Origin: Chloroflexota bacterium
Lineage (GTDB): Bacteria; Chloroflexota; Anaerolineae; Anaerolineales; UBA4823
DNA length: 64,000 bases
Reading direction: 5' to 3'
Assembly (NCBI GenBank): GCA_029265355.1
Contig: JAJUJL010000021.1
Location: 1 to 64,000 of the forward strand
Part shown: positions 52,825-61,943 of the stretch, in pieces
Layout of the letters: every line of letters starts with the position of its first letter
How positions within the stretch are numbered: the first letter of the stretch is position 1
The notes under the pieces: generated by a model
What the model was told of the DNA's origin: nothing
Databases searched by the model: none
Seen by the model: the letters and a program-made list of their open reading frames with translations, nothing else
Translations under genes and position numbers: made by a program

Positions 52825-53552
52825 GCGATTTTTGCGGCAATGACGATCAGGCTTTCACCCAACCAAAGGGGTATGATACTCCATCCAAGAATTGCTTGCA
52901 AGCCTCCGGGCGCACCAAAGAACAGTTTTTGCAGGCGCGTCGGAATTACAGGTATGTAAGGAGCATCCCAGAAACCATCCGAGAACACCCGCCGCGGTTT
53001 CAAGCCCAGCTCAGCCAGGTAACCAAGCCACTCTGCGGGAGGCTTCAAGCTAATATGCGTCGGATCTTTATACCCCACCCAGCCTTCTTTCTTCCAGGCG
53101 CGCATCGGCGAGTCCAGGTTTGGCGTGGCGAGCAGCAGCACACCGCCTGGCGCCAGCACCCGGCTCATCTCGCTGAGCGCCTGTCTCGGCTGATGCAGAT
53201 GTTCGACGACGTGCTTGGCGATAACGATTTGGAAACTGCCAGCCGGAAACGCCCCTAAATCTTCTGCCGATGCCAGCGCAAAGCTGCCCTGCGGCACGTT
53301 GCGCTGCGCCTGCTGCAGCGCCCAGGCGTTGATATCCGTGCCATACACCTGGTAACGATCGGTCAACCAACCCAGCAGATGTCCCAAGCCACAACCCACC
53401 TCCAGGGCGCGGCCCTGGCGCGGCGCATGGTGACGTGCCAGGAGGGCATAGAAGCGGTTCGACCACCAGTACTGGCTGTATTTCTCGAAAGAAACTCGAG
53501 CATAAGCCTCGGTTTTGAAGTAAGACTCATCAAATGGATGATTGTGGTTCAA
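52821..53552 (-). CDS. SAM-dependent methyltransferase (class I)
   Basis: Encodes about 243 residues. Motif I is LEVGCGLGHLLG, followed by VYGTDINAWAL and motif IV IVIAKHVVEHLHQP, then LAPGGVLLLATPN. A hydrophobic C-terminus (SIIPLWLGESLIVIAAKIA) suggests membrane association. The start is TTG 53552 with GAGGGG 9 bases upstream; an ATG at 53630 would force a 65-base overlap with the previous gene. The substrate may be the sugar or lipid carrier made by the neighbouring glycosyltransferases. Confidence 0.85.
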   Translation of the reverse strand: MNHNHPFDESYFKTEAYARVSFEKYSQYWWSNRFYALLARHHAPRQGRALEVGCGLGHLLGWLTDRYQVYGTDINAWALQQAQRNVPQGSFALASAEDLGAFPAGSFQIVIAKHVVEHLHQPRQALSEMSRVLAPGGVLLLATPNLDSPMRAWKKEGWVGYKDPTHISLKPPAEWLGYLAELGLKPRRVFSDGFWDAPYIPVIPTRLQKLFFGAPGGLQAILGWSIIPLWLGESLIVIAAKIA

Positions 53553-53565
53553 GTCGTCTATCCCC

Positions 53566-54393
53566 TCACGCTGGTTTTCGCGCCACGTAGAACGTGAACA
53601 CACCCTGTGGGTGGGGTGCGGCTTGGGCATAGCCAGATACCAGGCGCCGGGTCAGTGCCAGGTTCCAGTGGTAAGGCGCCAAGATCCACCGTCCGGTGAG
53701 GGCATGCGGGAGCAATGTCGGCGCGCCCAGGTAGTGACCCCATTCCAAAGCGCGCATGGCTGATGGAGGAAAATAGTGCCACCAGCGCTCCAACCGGAAG
53801 CCCGCATCTTCTAACCACGCCCGCCAGACTTCCACCGGTTCAGCGTGGTGCACACGCGACATGCGGCGGAACCATTCGGTGTACGCATTTCCCAGGCCGC
53901 GAAGTCCCAGGCGTTGCAGCAGCCCAGAGATCGCCAGTTCCCTCAGGTAACCGGGGTTGGGCACACAAAACAGGAACAGCGCCCCTGGTCGCAACACACG
54001 CTGGGTTTCTGCCAGAACGCTCCGCACATGCGGAATGTGCTCCAACACCGAATTGCTCACGGCGCTGCCAAAATATTGACTGGGGAAGGGCATTTGCCCT
54101 CCGTCTCCTTGCACCAGTGAGCGGTAACCTTTCAACCGCGCTGCCTGACGAATTGGCCCAGCCCATGGATCCAGGCCCACATCCAAGGGGCGCTCGAACG
54201 TGACGCTGGCAAAGTGACCATCGCCGCAGCCAACATCCAATACAGGCGCTTGCAGCGTAAATGCCTGGTAGAAGTGCGCTTCCACAGAGCGCAAGATGGC
54301 GCGAAAGTATGGCAAGTCTCGCAGGTGCAGCCAAAGGTAATCTCTGGCGGGCGCGCCGGCATTCGACTGGTCAGAGTTTTTCGGGTCGTTCAT
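53566..54393 (-). CDS. SAM-dependent methyltransferase (class I), second
   Basis: Encodes about 275 residues. Motif I is VLDVGCGDGHFASVTF with DVGLDPWAG (acidic end of strand 2), then AVSNSVLEHIPHVRSVLAETQ and LRPGALFLFCVPN. It differs clearly from the adjacent methyltransferase, so this is not a recent duplicate. The start ATG 54393 lies 7 bases after the stop of the GT4 gene; a longer start to 54456 would overlap that gene. Likely to modify the same glycan or lipid. Confidence 0.85.
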   Translation of the reverse strand: MNDPKNSDQSNAGAPARDYLWLHLRDLPYFRAILRSVEAHFYQAFTLQAPVLDVGCGDGHFASVTFERPLDVGLDPWAGPIRQAARLKGYRSLVQGDGGQMPFPSQYFGSAVSNSVLEHIPHVRSVLAETQRVLRPGALFLFCVPNPGYLRELAISGLLQRLGLRGLGNAYTEWFRRMSRVHHAEPVEVWRAWLEDAGFRLERWWHYFPPSAMRALEWGHYLGAPTLLPHALTGRWILAPYHWNLALTRRLVSGYAQAAPHPQGVFTFYVARKPA

Positions 54394-54400
54394 GGCTGGC

Positions 54401-55660
54401 TCAGGCAGGCGGTGATGGTTTATTTTCAGGTGTCGCACCTTGCACTGCGCCGGCAAGGTCTTGTGGTCTGGAGCTGTTGTTTGACTCTTGAGCGTTCAAG
54501 CGGATCTCACCAGGGTAGATTAAACTCTCGAACAGGCTTTCATACATTTTTGCAGTTGATTGCAGAGAAAACAGAGCAGAAATATCCTGCCCTTTCCCCC
54601 GATAGTTCTGGGGGGCATCCAGTATGGCGATGATCGCCTGGGCCAGCGCCCGGGCATCGGCGGGTGGAACGATGAGACCCATGCCCGTCAGGGTCACCGG
54701 CTGACGCACACCCGGCAAATCAGAGGCAACAACTGGCGTACCGGCCATCATCGACTCGACCTGCACCAGGCCAAACGATTCGGTGCTGTTCAGGCTGGGG
54801 AGCACGGTCACATCGCATTCGTGGAAAAACGCTGACCAATCGACCGGGCTCAAATTGCCCAAGAAAGTCCAATGCTCCCCCAGGCTTTGGATCAAGGGCG
54901 CCAGGCGCTGAGCGTACTTTTCCTCGCCGAACACATTCTCGTGCTGCCCGACGAAGATCACCCGCGCTCTCGGGTACTTCTCCATCACCATCGGCAGAGC
55001 CTGCGCCAGGTACTCCACACCTTTTTCGCTCGCCAGGCGGGCTGCCATACCGATGATGCGCTGCCCAGTTTGAATGCCAGCCTTGCGCCGGAAGGCGGCT
55101 CGATCTTCGGGGCTGACCGGACTGATCTCCACCGGTGGAAGGATTGGCCTGACTTTGCCCAGGTAGCCGCGCAAAAACGCCGAATGCTGCGCATAATCCT
55201 GAGTATTGGTGACGATCACATTGGCCGCTCGCGCCGTGATGTGGTTTGCCAGGTGCGAAACCTGGTTCGCCAGCCAATGCACACCCCCCTTGGGCAACTT
55301 GAGATCGCAATGATAAGTCAGCACTACCGGCTTGCCCGCCAGCCGCGCCAGGACGCTGATCGGGGCGGCATCCAACTGCGGCAGGTGCAGATGAACGATA
55401 TCAGCCCGTCGCGCCAGGCTGATAGCCTTGAGCGCCATGCCAGGCATCAGCACACCCTTAGAAATGCGCGCCCACACAGGCAGGCGGATCACCTGCACAC
55501 CATCGCGGCTCTCCTGCAAGGGCAGATCTGGGCTGTATCTCGAGGTCAGGACGGTGACGGTGTGGCCGCGAGCTGCCAGGGCGCTCGCCATGCGCTCAGC
55601 GTAAATCGTCAAGCCCGAATAATGTGGGCGATAATAGGTCAATGCAGTGAGAATGCGCAT
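54401..55660 (-). CDS. Glycosyltransferase family 4
   Basis: Encodes 419 residues with the GT-B fold. The N-terminal Rossmann domain has YYRPHYSGLTIYAERMASAL and the second domain has GMAARLASEKGVEYLAQAL, followed by the retaining GT4 motif ESFGLVQVESMMAGTPVVA (E-x7-E). Cytosolic, using an NDP-sugar. The last ~35 residues are Asn/Ser/Pro-rich and disordered. It would build the first part of the lipid-linked glycan whose later steps use the GT39-like membrane enzymes. Confidence 0.92.
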   Translation of the reverse strand: MRILTALTYYRPHYSGLTIYAERMASALAARGHTVTVLTSRYSPDLPLQESRDGVQVIRLPVWARISKGVLMPGMALKAISLARRADIVHLHLPQLDAAPISVLARLAGKPVVLTYHCDLKLPKGGVHWLANQVSHLANHITARAANVIVTNTQDYAQHSAFLRGYLGKVRPILPPVEISPVSPEDRAAFRRKAGIQTGQRIIGMAARLASEKGVEYLAQALPMVMEKYPRARVIFVGQHENVFGEEKYAQRLAPLIQSLGEHWTFLGNLSPVDWSAFFHECDVTVLPSLNSTESFGLVQVESMMAGTPVVASDLPGVRQPVTLTGMGLIVPPADARALAQAIIAILDAPQNYRGKGQDISALFSLQSTAKMYESLFESLIYPGEIRLNAQESNNSSRPQDLAGAVQGATPENKPSPPA

Positions 55661-55675
55661 CGAGCATTTCCCGGC

Positions 55676-56749
55676 TCAACCCGCTGGCGGATCTGAGCTT
55701 TCCAGAGGTTCTTGGCTGCGTCGGCGCAGGCTGCCCACCCTGCGGTACAGATCGCCTAAGGACTGACCATCTTTTACAAGGCCAATGGCGCCCAATACAC
55801 CCGTGACCACGATTTGAATCAAGTGGGCGGTGAAGGCCATTGCCAGGGCAGTGGATACATCCAATCCAAATGCCGACAATGCACCCACCACCGCAGCTTC
55901 AAAAACACCCACTGCTGCTGGTGAAGAAGGCGCAGCGATTCCCAACGCCGCCACTGCCAATGTAAAAGAAGACCACAGCCATTCGCCTTGCGGGAAAAAC
56001 GCCCGCAGCAGCACATAGTACTGCACCAGCGCCACCAACCAGTTAACAAACGCCCAGGCAATCGCACTGAAAAAAAAGACCGGGTCTGTCAAGACCGATA
56101 GCCCATGCAATCCAGAAGCCACAGCCTGCCTGCCTGCTTTGCTCAGCCAGGGCCAATGCTTCGCCATCCTGACGAACCACCCTTCCACCTGAGCGGGGTT
56201 GCGCGCCATCCAGTATAAGATCACAAAAACCAGCACAACCAGAGCAATTGTGCTGACAGCTACAGTTGCCTCGCGCGCCGCGCCTACCACGAAAGGCAAA
56301 ATCGCCAATAGCAAACTGGCTGCGAAGATTAAGTCCAGAATACGTTCAATGAAAATGCTGGAGACAGCCTCCCAAAATTTTACCGGTGCTTTGCGGCTCA
56401 CCAGGTAGGCGCGGCCCAATTCTCCCAGGCGGAACGGCAGCAAATTATTCAAAAGATAACCTGTATTCACCGTCCAGAACAGGGCGCCCACACCGGCCTT
56501 CTTGCGCAGCAACGCATGCCACAGATAACTGCGCACCACCAGCCAACACAACGTCGTGACGCCTCCCAAGAGAATCAAGCGGTAATCTGCGGCCTGCATG
56601 GCGCTCACCAGCTTGCCCAGATCGGCAAAATAGAGCACAACGCCCAAAGCAGCCGCACTGACCAGCCCTCCAAAGAGCAGGCTGGTGTAGTCGGTGCGGG
56701 TGTTTTCCCTCTTTGTCGCATCTGGAGGTAACACGGCTGCTCTACTCAT
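55676..56749 (-). CDS. PF03706 (LPG-synthase-TM/UPF0104) membrane protein
   Basis: Encodes 357 residues with eight or nine spans. Pattern: [11 protein letters not shown]-like start ([19 protein letters not shown]), [26 protein letters not shown] and [30 protein letters not shown]. The family includes the membrane part of lysylphosphatidylglycerol synthase and the archaeal AglD-associated proteins; many act near glycolipids, perhaps as flippases, and no aminoacyl-transfer domain is present here. Start overlaps the lepA stop by 8 bases. Confidence 0.85.
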   Translation of the reverse strand: MSRAAVLPPDATKRENTRTDYTSLLFGGLVSAAALGVVLYFADLGKLVSAMQAADYRLILLGGVTTLCWLVVRSYLWHALLRKKAGVGALFWTVNTGYLLNNLLPFRLGELGRAYLVSRKAPVKFWEAVSSIFIERILDLIFAASLLLAILPFVVGAAREATVAVSTIALVVLVFVILYWMARNPAQVEGWFVRMAKHWPWLSKAGRQAVASGLHGLSVLTDPVFFFSAIAWAFVNWLVALVQYYVLLRAFFPQGEWLWSSFTLAVAALGIAAPSSPAAVGVFEAAVVGALSAFGLDVSTALAMAFTAHLIQIVVTGVLGAIGLVKDGQSLGDLYRRVGSLRRRSQEPLESSDPPAG

Positions 56750-58541
56750 CTCCGTAGCGCAGCACAGCCAGGAAGGCCTCCTGCGGAATTTCCACGCTAC
56801 CGATCATCTTCATGCGTTTTTTGCCGCGCTTCTGCTTCTCGAGCAGCTTGCGCTTGCGGGTGATGTCGCCGCCATAGCATTTCGCCAAAACATCCTTGCG
56901 CAGCGCTTTCACATTGGCGCGCGAGATCACCCGCCCCGCTGCATAGGCCTGGATGGGGACGACAAAGAGCTGGCGCGGGATCAAATCTTTCAGCTTCGAG
57001 ATCACCGCCTGCCCGCGATGGAAAGCATCCTCGCGATGGACAATGGTCGCCAGGGCGTCCACCGGCTCGCCGTTCACCAGTATCTCTAGCTTCACCAGGT
57101 CATCCGGACGGTACTCGGCAAACTGGTAATCCAACGAGGCATAACCGCGGGTGCGGGATTTGAGCTGGTCGAAAAAATCTACGATCAGCTCAGACAGGGG
57201 AATTTCGAAGTTCAACTGTACTCGGTTAGGCGCTGGATAATCCTGCCCGATAAAGACGCCGCGCCGCTTCGTCACCAGATCCATCACTGTGCCGTAGAAA
57301 TCGGTGGGTGTAAAGATCTGGATTTTCATCCATGGTTCGCGAATCTCAACCAATTGCGCTTCGTCGGGCAGTTGGGCAGGCGAATCGATGCGCACCAGGC
57401 TGCCATCACGCAGCACAACCTCATACTCCACCGAGGGAGCGGTGACAATGATATCCAGGTCATACTCGCGCTCCAGTCGCTCCTGGATGATTTCCATGTG
57501 AAACATGCCCAGGAAACCGCAGCGAAAACCAAAATTCAGCGCCTGCGAGGTCTCGGGTTCATACACCAGCGAGGCGTCATTGAGCTGCAGCTTCTCGAGA
57601 GACTCTTTCAGCTCATCATAATCCTCGCCTTCCACCGGGTAGATACCCGCGAAAACCATCGGTTTGACTTTCTGGTAGCCCGGCAGCGGCTGCTCGGCAG
57701 GCCGTGAGGCCAGGGTGACCGTATCACCCACCCGGCATTCGCGCACGGTCTTCAAACCCGTGGCAATGTAGCCGACCTCGCCAGCTGAAAGCTTCGCTAC
57801 CGGTCGCAGGCCGGGCGAAAAAATGCCGATCTCGATCGGTTTCAGGTCGGTTTCGCTCTGCATCAGGCGCAGAATATCCCCGCTGTTGATTTCTCCATCC
57901 ATCACGCGGATATAAGCAACCACGCCTTTGTACGAATCGTAATGCGAGTCGAAGATCAGTGCCCGCAGCGGCGCCTGGGGGTCGATTTTCGGTGGAGGGA
58001 CATGCTGAACGACATACTCCAGCACCTCCTCAACATTCAAACCGGCTTTGGCGGAAATTCGCAGGATCTGATCATCAGGAACGCCCAGCAAATTGCTCAA
58101 GTCATCCGCCACCTGATCCGGATGCGCAGAGGGTAGATCAATCTTGTTGATCACCGGGATGATCTCGAGGTCCGCTTCAAGCGCCAGGTACAGGTTTGCC
58201 AGGGTCTGCGCTTCAATGCCCTGGGAGGCATCCACCACCAGCAGCGCGCCTTCGCAGGCTGCCAGGGCGCGCGACACTTCGTAGCCGAAATCGACGTGTC
58301 CCGGTGTATCAATCAGGTTCAATTCATAGACCTGACCATCGCGCGCCGTGTACATCATGCGCACGGCGGAAGCCTTGATGGTAACGCCCTTTTCGCGTTC
58401 CAGGTCCATGCTGTCCAGCACTTGCTCAGTCATCTCACGATCAGAAATGGTGCCGGTGAGTTGCAGCAGCCGGTCTGCCAGCGTGGATTTCCCATGATCG
58501 ATATGGGCGATAATACAAAAATTGCGGATATTTGTGCTCAT
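56742..58541 (-). CDS. lepA: Elongation factor 4 (LepA)
   Basis: Encodes 599 residues, normal for LepA. G motifs: [20 protein letters not shown] and [10 protein letters not shown]. The C-terminal LepA-only domain has [22 protein letters not shown] and [16 protein letters not shown]. The GTPase acts on the ribosome, either in initiation or in rescuing stalled complexes. ATG 58541 gives the normal N-terminus [18 protein letters not shown]. No Shine-Dalgarno sequence is visible, and TATACT lies 10 bases upstream, so a short-leader transcript is possible. Confidence 0.97.
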   Translation of the reverse strand: MSTNIRNFCIIAHIDHGKSTLADRLLQLTGTISDREMTEQVLDSMDLEREKGVTIKASAVRMMYTARDGQVYELNLIDTPGHVDFGYEVSRALAACEGALLVVDASQGIEAQTLANLYLALEADLEIIPVINKIDLPSAHPDQVADDLSNLLGVPDDQILRISAKAGLNVEEVLEYVVQHVPPPKIDPQAPLRALIFDSHYDSYKGVVAYIRVMDGEINSGDILRLMQSETDLKPIEIGIFSPGLRPVAKLSAGEVGYIATGLKTVRECRVGDTVTLASRPAEQPLPGYQKVKPMVFAGIYPVEGEDYDELKESLEKLQLNDASLVYEPETSQALNFGFRCGFLGMFHMEIIQERLEREYDLDIIVTAPSVEYEVVLRDGSLVRIDSPAQLPDEAQLVEIREPWMKIQIFTPTDFYGTVMDLVTKRRGVFIGQDYPAPNRVQLNFEIPLSELIVDFFDQLKSRTRGYASLDYQFAEYRPDDLVKLEILVNGEPVDALATIVHREDAFHRGQAVISKLKDLIPRQLFVVPIQAYAAGRVISRANVKALRKDVLAKCYGGDITRKRKLLEKQKRGKKRMKMIGSVEIPQEAFLAVLRYGDE

Positions 58542-58564
58542 AAGCGGGTGAAGTATACCTGATT

Positions 58565-59350
58565 TTAACCGCTGAGTGTTTGCTGAACCAGCGCTTCCAG
58601 GGCGGGGCAAGGCGTGTGCGGAAAGGCCAGCCAGGCCAAAAATTCGACATTCCCCTTGGGTCCAAGCAGCGGCGAGCGCATCAGGCCGCGCAGCCCATAT
58701 CCTTGCGCCTGCGCATATTCCAATACATCCAGGAGGATACGCGCGTGCAGCGCCGGGTCTCGGATCACGCCCTGGCCGCGCGCCGCCTGGGCGCGCCCAG
58801 CTTCGAACTGCGGCTTAATCAGCGCGATCACCTGACCCCCGTCGCCTGACCTGAACCAACCGGCAATCACCGGCAGCAACAACTTCAAAGATATAAATGA
58901 AGCATCCACCGTCGCCAGGCCGATCGGCTCGGGCAACGATTTCACATAGCGCGCGTTGGTCTGCTCCATCACAACCACCCGCTCATCCTGGCGCAGCTTC
59001 CAATGCAGAATGCCCTGCCCCACATCGATGGCATACACCTTGCTGGCGCCGCGCTGCAGCAAGCAGTCGGTGAAGCCGCCTGTAGAAGCGCCAACATCGG
59101 CGCAGACCAGCCCTTTTACAGGCAACTCAAAATGCTCCAGAGCTGCATCCAGCTTCTCGCCGCCGCGCGACACAAAACGCGGCCCCAGATCGAGCGAGAC
59201 CTTTGCAGCAGCGTCTACCCGCGTGGCGGGCTTTAGCATCACCTGCCCATCCACGCGCACCTGCCCGGCCATGATCAACCGCTGGGCCAATGCACGGCTT
59301 TCTACCAGGCCTTGTTCAACCAGCAAAACATCCAATCGAGTGCGGGACAT
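58565..59350 (-). CDS. tlyA: TlyA-family rRNA 2'-O-methyltransferase
   Basis: Encodes 261 residues. Residues 1-60 are an S4 RNA-binding domain ([20 protein letters not shown]), then an FtsJ-like methyltransferase with [34 protein letters not shown] and KPQFEAGR. It probably methylates 16S and/or 23S rRNA. The end (GNVEFLAWL) matches the family. The start is ATG 59350 with TACAAT only 7 bases upstream, which suggests a leaderless message. Confidence 0.93.
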   Translation of the reverse strand: MSRTRLDVLLVEQGLVESRALAQRLIMAGQVRVDGQVMLKPATRVDAAAKVSLDLGPRFVSRGGEKLDAALEHFELPVKGLVCADVGASTGGFTDCLLQRGASKVYAIDVGQGILHWKLRQDERVVVMEQTNARYVKSLPEPIGLATVDASFISLKLLLPVIAGWFRSGDGGQVIALIKPQFEAGRAQAARGQGVIRDPALHARILLDVLEYAQAQGYGLRGLMRSPLLGPKGNVEFLAWLAFPHTPCPALEALVQQTLSG

Positions 59351-59357
59351 ACTGTAA

Positions 59358-59363
59358 ATTGTA
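59358..59363 (-). promoter_or_regulatory. Candidate leaderless promoter of tlyA
   Basis: Minus-strand TACAAT (59363-59358) ends 7 bases before the tlyA ATG, so transcription would begin at or near the A of ATG. A TTGCGA lies upstream but with a 19-base spacer, which is weak. Confidence 0.4.
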
Positions 59364-59488
59364 TCACCCTGGAATCGTGGTCTCGCAAATGCATGGCCAA
59401 TCGGAGTTGTCGCGATGCGTGGTATAAAGTACAGCAAGCCGTCTTGCACCTTCATACACTCCTAACCCTGAAGATCAATTTTGGCGAG

Positions 59489-59494
59489 TATAAT
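59489..59494 (+). promoter_or_regulatory. -10 of the M20 peptidase gene
   Basis: TATAAT at 59489-59494 lies 80 bases upstream of the ATG at 59575, in the gap shared with tlyA. No -35 is obvious. Confidence 0.4.
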
Positions 59495-59574
59495 TCGACT
59501 TGTTCATATCCTCAGGGGAAAACTTCAGCCTCCCTGGCTGCATTTCACCTGAGAACCCAATAAAGGAGATCTTC

Positions 59575-60948
59575 ATGTCGGACCAGCGAGCCAAGGCCAT
59601 CCAAATCGCCCACGAACAGCGCCAGACTTTTCTGCAAGAGCTTAAAGAATTCGCTGCCATACCTTCCATTTCCACTGCCCCAGAGAGCAAACCCGATATC
59701 AACCGGGCTGCTGCGTGGACTGCCCGGAAACTGGAGTCGATTGGCATGCGAAACGTGAGAGTGATACCCACCGCAGGGCATCCGGTGGTCTATGGCGAGC
59801 ATCTGCAAGCCGGTGACGGGGCTCCCACGATGCTGATATACGGTCATTACGATGTCCAGCCAGCAGAACCGCTTGAGCTTTGGAAAAGCGGCGCCTTCGA
59901 GCCCACCGTGCGCGGGGACGAATTGTTCGCCCGCGGCGCGAGTGATATGAAGGGACAGGTGATGGCGACCATCGCTGCAGTCGACGCCGCCCTGCAAGCC
60001 GGGCATCTACCAATCAATGTCAAGTTCTTGATCGAGGGTGAAGAGGAGATCGGCTCTCCCAGCCTGGAGAAATTCATCCTGGAGAACAAGGAGCTGTTGG
60101 CCAGCGACTTCGCCCTCAACCCTGATACCGGAATGCTGGCGCCAGATTTCCCCACCATCACTTATGCTTTGCGCGGCCTGGCTTATTTCGAAGTGCGCGT
60201 TTATGGGCCTGATCACGACCTGCATTCGGGGTTGTACGGCGGCATCGTCCACAACCCGGCGCAGGTGCTGTGCGAGCTGATCGCCGGCATGCACGACGAG
60301 CAAAATCGCATTACCCTGCCAGGTTTCTACGATCGTGTGCGCCCGCTGGATACCGACGAGCGCGCCGCCCTGGCGCGCCTGCCCTTTGGCGAAGATTATT
60401 TCCTCAAGCAGACCGGCGCGCCAGCGCTGCGCGGCGAGGCCGGTTACACGGTCATCGAGCGCCTTGGCGCTCGTCCCACGCTGGAAGTCAACGGTTTGCT
60501 CTCCGGCTACACCGGCGAAGGCTCCAAGACTGTCCTGCCCGCCTGGGCAATGGCCAAGATCTCCTGCCGGCTGGTGCCTGACCAGGACCCTGAAGAAGTA
60601 CACCAGCAGTTATTGAACTACCTGGAAGCGCATGCCCCTGAGACGGTGCGCTGGGAGGTGCTGGTGCACGCTGGCAGCCCGGCTTCCATATCTAACCGGG
60701 AGTCGTCCTGGGTTAAGGCCTTTGCACGCGCCCAGGAAGCCGTTTGGGGAAAGCCGCCTGCCTTCCGCCGTGAAGGCGGCAGCGTGCCGGTGGTCATCCT
60801 GTTTCAAAATCTGCTGGGGATCGAGTCGGTCAATACCGGTTTCGGACTGCCGGATGATCGCGCCCACTCCCCCAACGAAAAGGTGCATCTACCAACCCTG
60901 TACCGTGGCGTGGATGCGCTGGTGCATTTCCTTTACAACCTTGCCTGA
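59575..60948 (+). CDS. M20/M28-type dipeptidase or deacylase
   Basis: Encodes 457 residues with the two-zinc M20 layout: His-Asp in YGHYDVQP, a bridging Asp in GASDMKG, Glu-Glu in EGEEEIGS, an Asp in NPDTGML and the final His in DDRAHSPNEK. The inserted lid domain lies around residues 190-330. Relatives include carnosinase-like dipeptidases, succinyl-diaminopimelate desuccinylase and N-acyl-L-amino-acid hydrolases. AAAGGAG lies 8 bases before the ATG at 59575. A desuccinylase role with the NSAR pair at 17.5-19.5 kb is possible but the genes are 40 kb apart. Confidence 0.92.
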   Translation: MSDQRAKAIQIAHEQRQTFLQELKEFAAIPSISTAPESKPDINRAAAWTARKLESIGMRNVRVIPTAGHPVVYGEHLQAGDGAPTMLIYGHYDVQPAEPLELWKSGAFEPTVRGDELFARGASDMKGQVMATIAAVDAALQAGHLPINVKFLIEGEEEIGSPSLEKFILENKELLASDFALNPDTGMLAPDFPTITYALRGLAYFEVRVYGPDHDLHSGLYGGIVHNPAQVLCELIAGMHDEQNRITLPGFYDRVRPLDTDERAALARLPFGEDYFLKQTGAPALRGEAGYTVIERLGARPTLEVNGLLSGYTGEGSKTVLPAWAMAKISCRLVPDQDPEEVHQQLLNYLEAHAPETVRWEVLVHAGSPASISNRESSWVKAFARAQEAVWGKPPAFRREGGSVPVVILFQNLLGIESVNTGFGLPDDRAHSPNEKVHLPTLYRGVDALVHFLYNLA

Positions 60949-61031
60949 AGAGCCTGGGCGAGCTGTGAACAGCCCAGCCAACCACAACTCGCCCATGAGC
61001 GCCATCACCTGATGAACAGGATTTTACCGTT

Positions 61032-61916
61032 ATGAGCGAATCAAGAATGCCCACCTACGGCGGGCAGGCAGTCATCGAAGGTGTCATGATGCGCGGCGCA
61101 CGGTCAGTGGCCATCGCCATGCGCGCGCCCGACCAGAAGATCGTGGTGCACACCGAAAATCTTACTGGCATTTATAAGAGCAAAATCGCGCGGCTGCCTT
61201 TCCTGCGCGGCCTGGTCATCCTTTGGGATGCGCTCGGTCTGGGGATGCGCGCCCTGACCATCTCCGCTAACCTGCAGACGGACGAAGACGAAAAACTGGA
61301 AGGCCCTGCACTCTACGGCACCATGATCGTCGCCCTATCTTTGGGCATCGGCCTGTTCTTTCTGCTGCCGGCTGGCGCAGGGCAGCTCACCGAACGCTGG
61401 TTCGGCTGGAATGCCTGGTTGAGCAACCTGGCAGAGGGTGTGATCCGCCTGCTCCTGCTGGTTGGTTATATCTGGGCCATTGGATTGGTCCCCGACATCC
61501 GCCGCGTGTACGCCTACCACGGCGCAGAGCACAAAACTATCAACGCTTTCGAAGCCGGGGCAGAGCTCACTCTGGAAAATGTTGCTCGCTTTTCACTGGA
61601 GCACCCGCGCTGCGGCACTGCTTTCCTGCTGACCCTGATGCTGCTCTCGATCCTGCTCTTTTCCCTGTTAGGCCCACTGCCCACCTTTTGGCGGCTGGCC
61701 AGCCGCGTGCTGCTGTTGCCCGTGCTTGCTGGTTTAGCGTATGAGTACATCCGCTTTACCGCCAAATATATCGAAAACCCATTTGTCCAGCTACTGGTGC
61801 GCCCCAATTTAGCCCTGCAACGTCTGACCACACGCGAGCCCACCCCAGATATGCTGGAGGTCTCGATAGCGGCCTTCAACGCCATGCAGGCTAAAGAGCG
61901 GGAGGTACATCTCTAG
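61032..61916 (+). CDS. DUF1385 membrane protein
   Basis: Encodes 294 residues. The family signatures are YGGQAVIEGVMMRG at the N-terminus, VYAYHGAEHKTINAFE and HPRCGTAFLLTLML. Four or five membrane spans. DUF1385 is widespread in Firmicutes, Thermotogae and Chloroflexi and its function is not established; the conserved His/Glu/Cys motifs suggest metal binding or catalysis at the membrane. It follows the M20 gene by 83 bases and precedes a lipoprotein gene in the same frame by 27 bases. Confidence 0.93.
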   Translation: MSESRMPTYGGQAVIEGVMMRGARSVAIAMRAPDQKIVVHTENLTGIYKSKIARLPFLRGLVILWDALGLGMRALTISANLQTDEDEKLEGPALYGTMIVALSLGIGLFFLLPAGAGQLTERWFGWNAWLSNLAEGVIRLLLLVGYIWAIGLVPDIRRVYAYHGAEHKTINAFEAGAELTLENVARFSLEHPRCGTAFLLTLMLLSILLFSLLGPLPTFWRLASRVLLLPVLAGLAYEYIRFTAKYIENPFVQLLVRPNLALQRLTTREPTPDMLEVSIAAFNAMQAKEREVHL

Positions 61917-61943
61917 CATTGCACTCCCTGGAATTGGCAAGCA

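Noticed and set aside
53553-53630. Upstream ATG start for the first methyltransferase at 53630
   Set aside because: It overlaps the preceding gene by 65 bases, and a GAGGGG sits at the right distance from TTG 53552.
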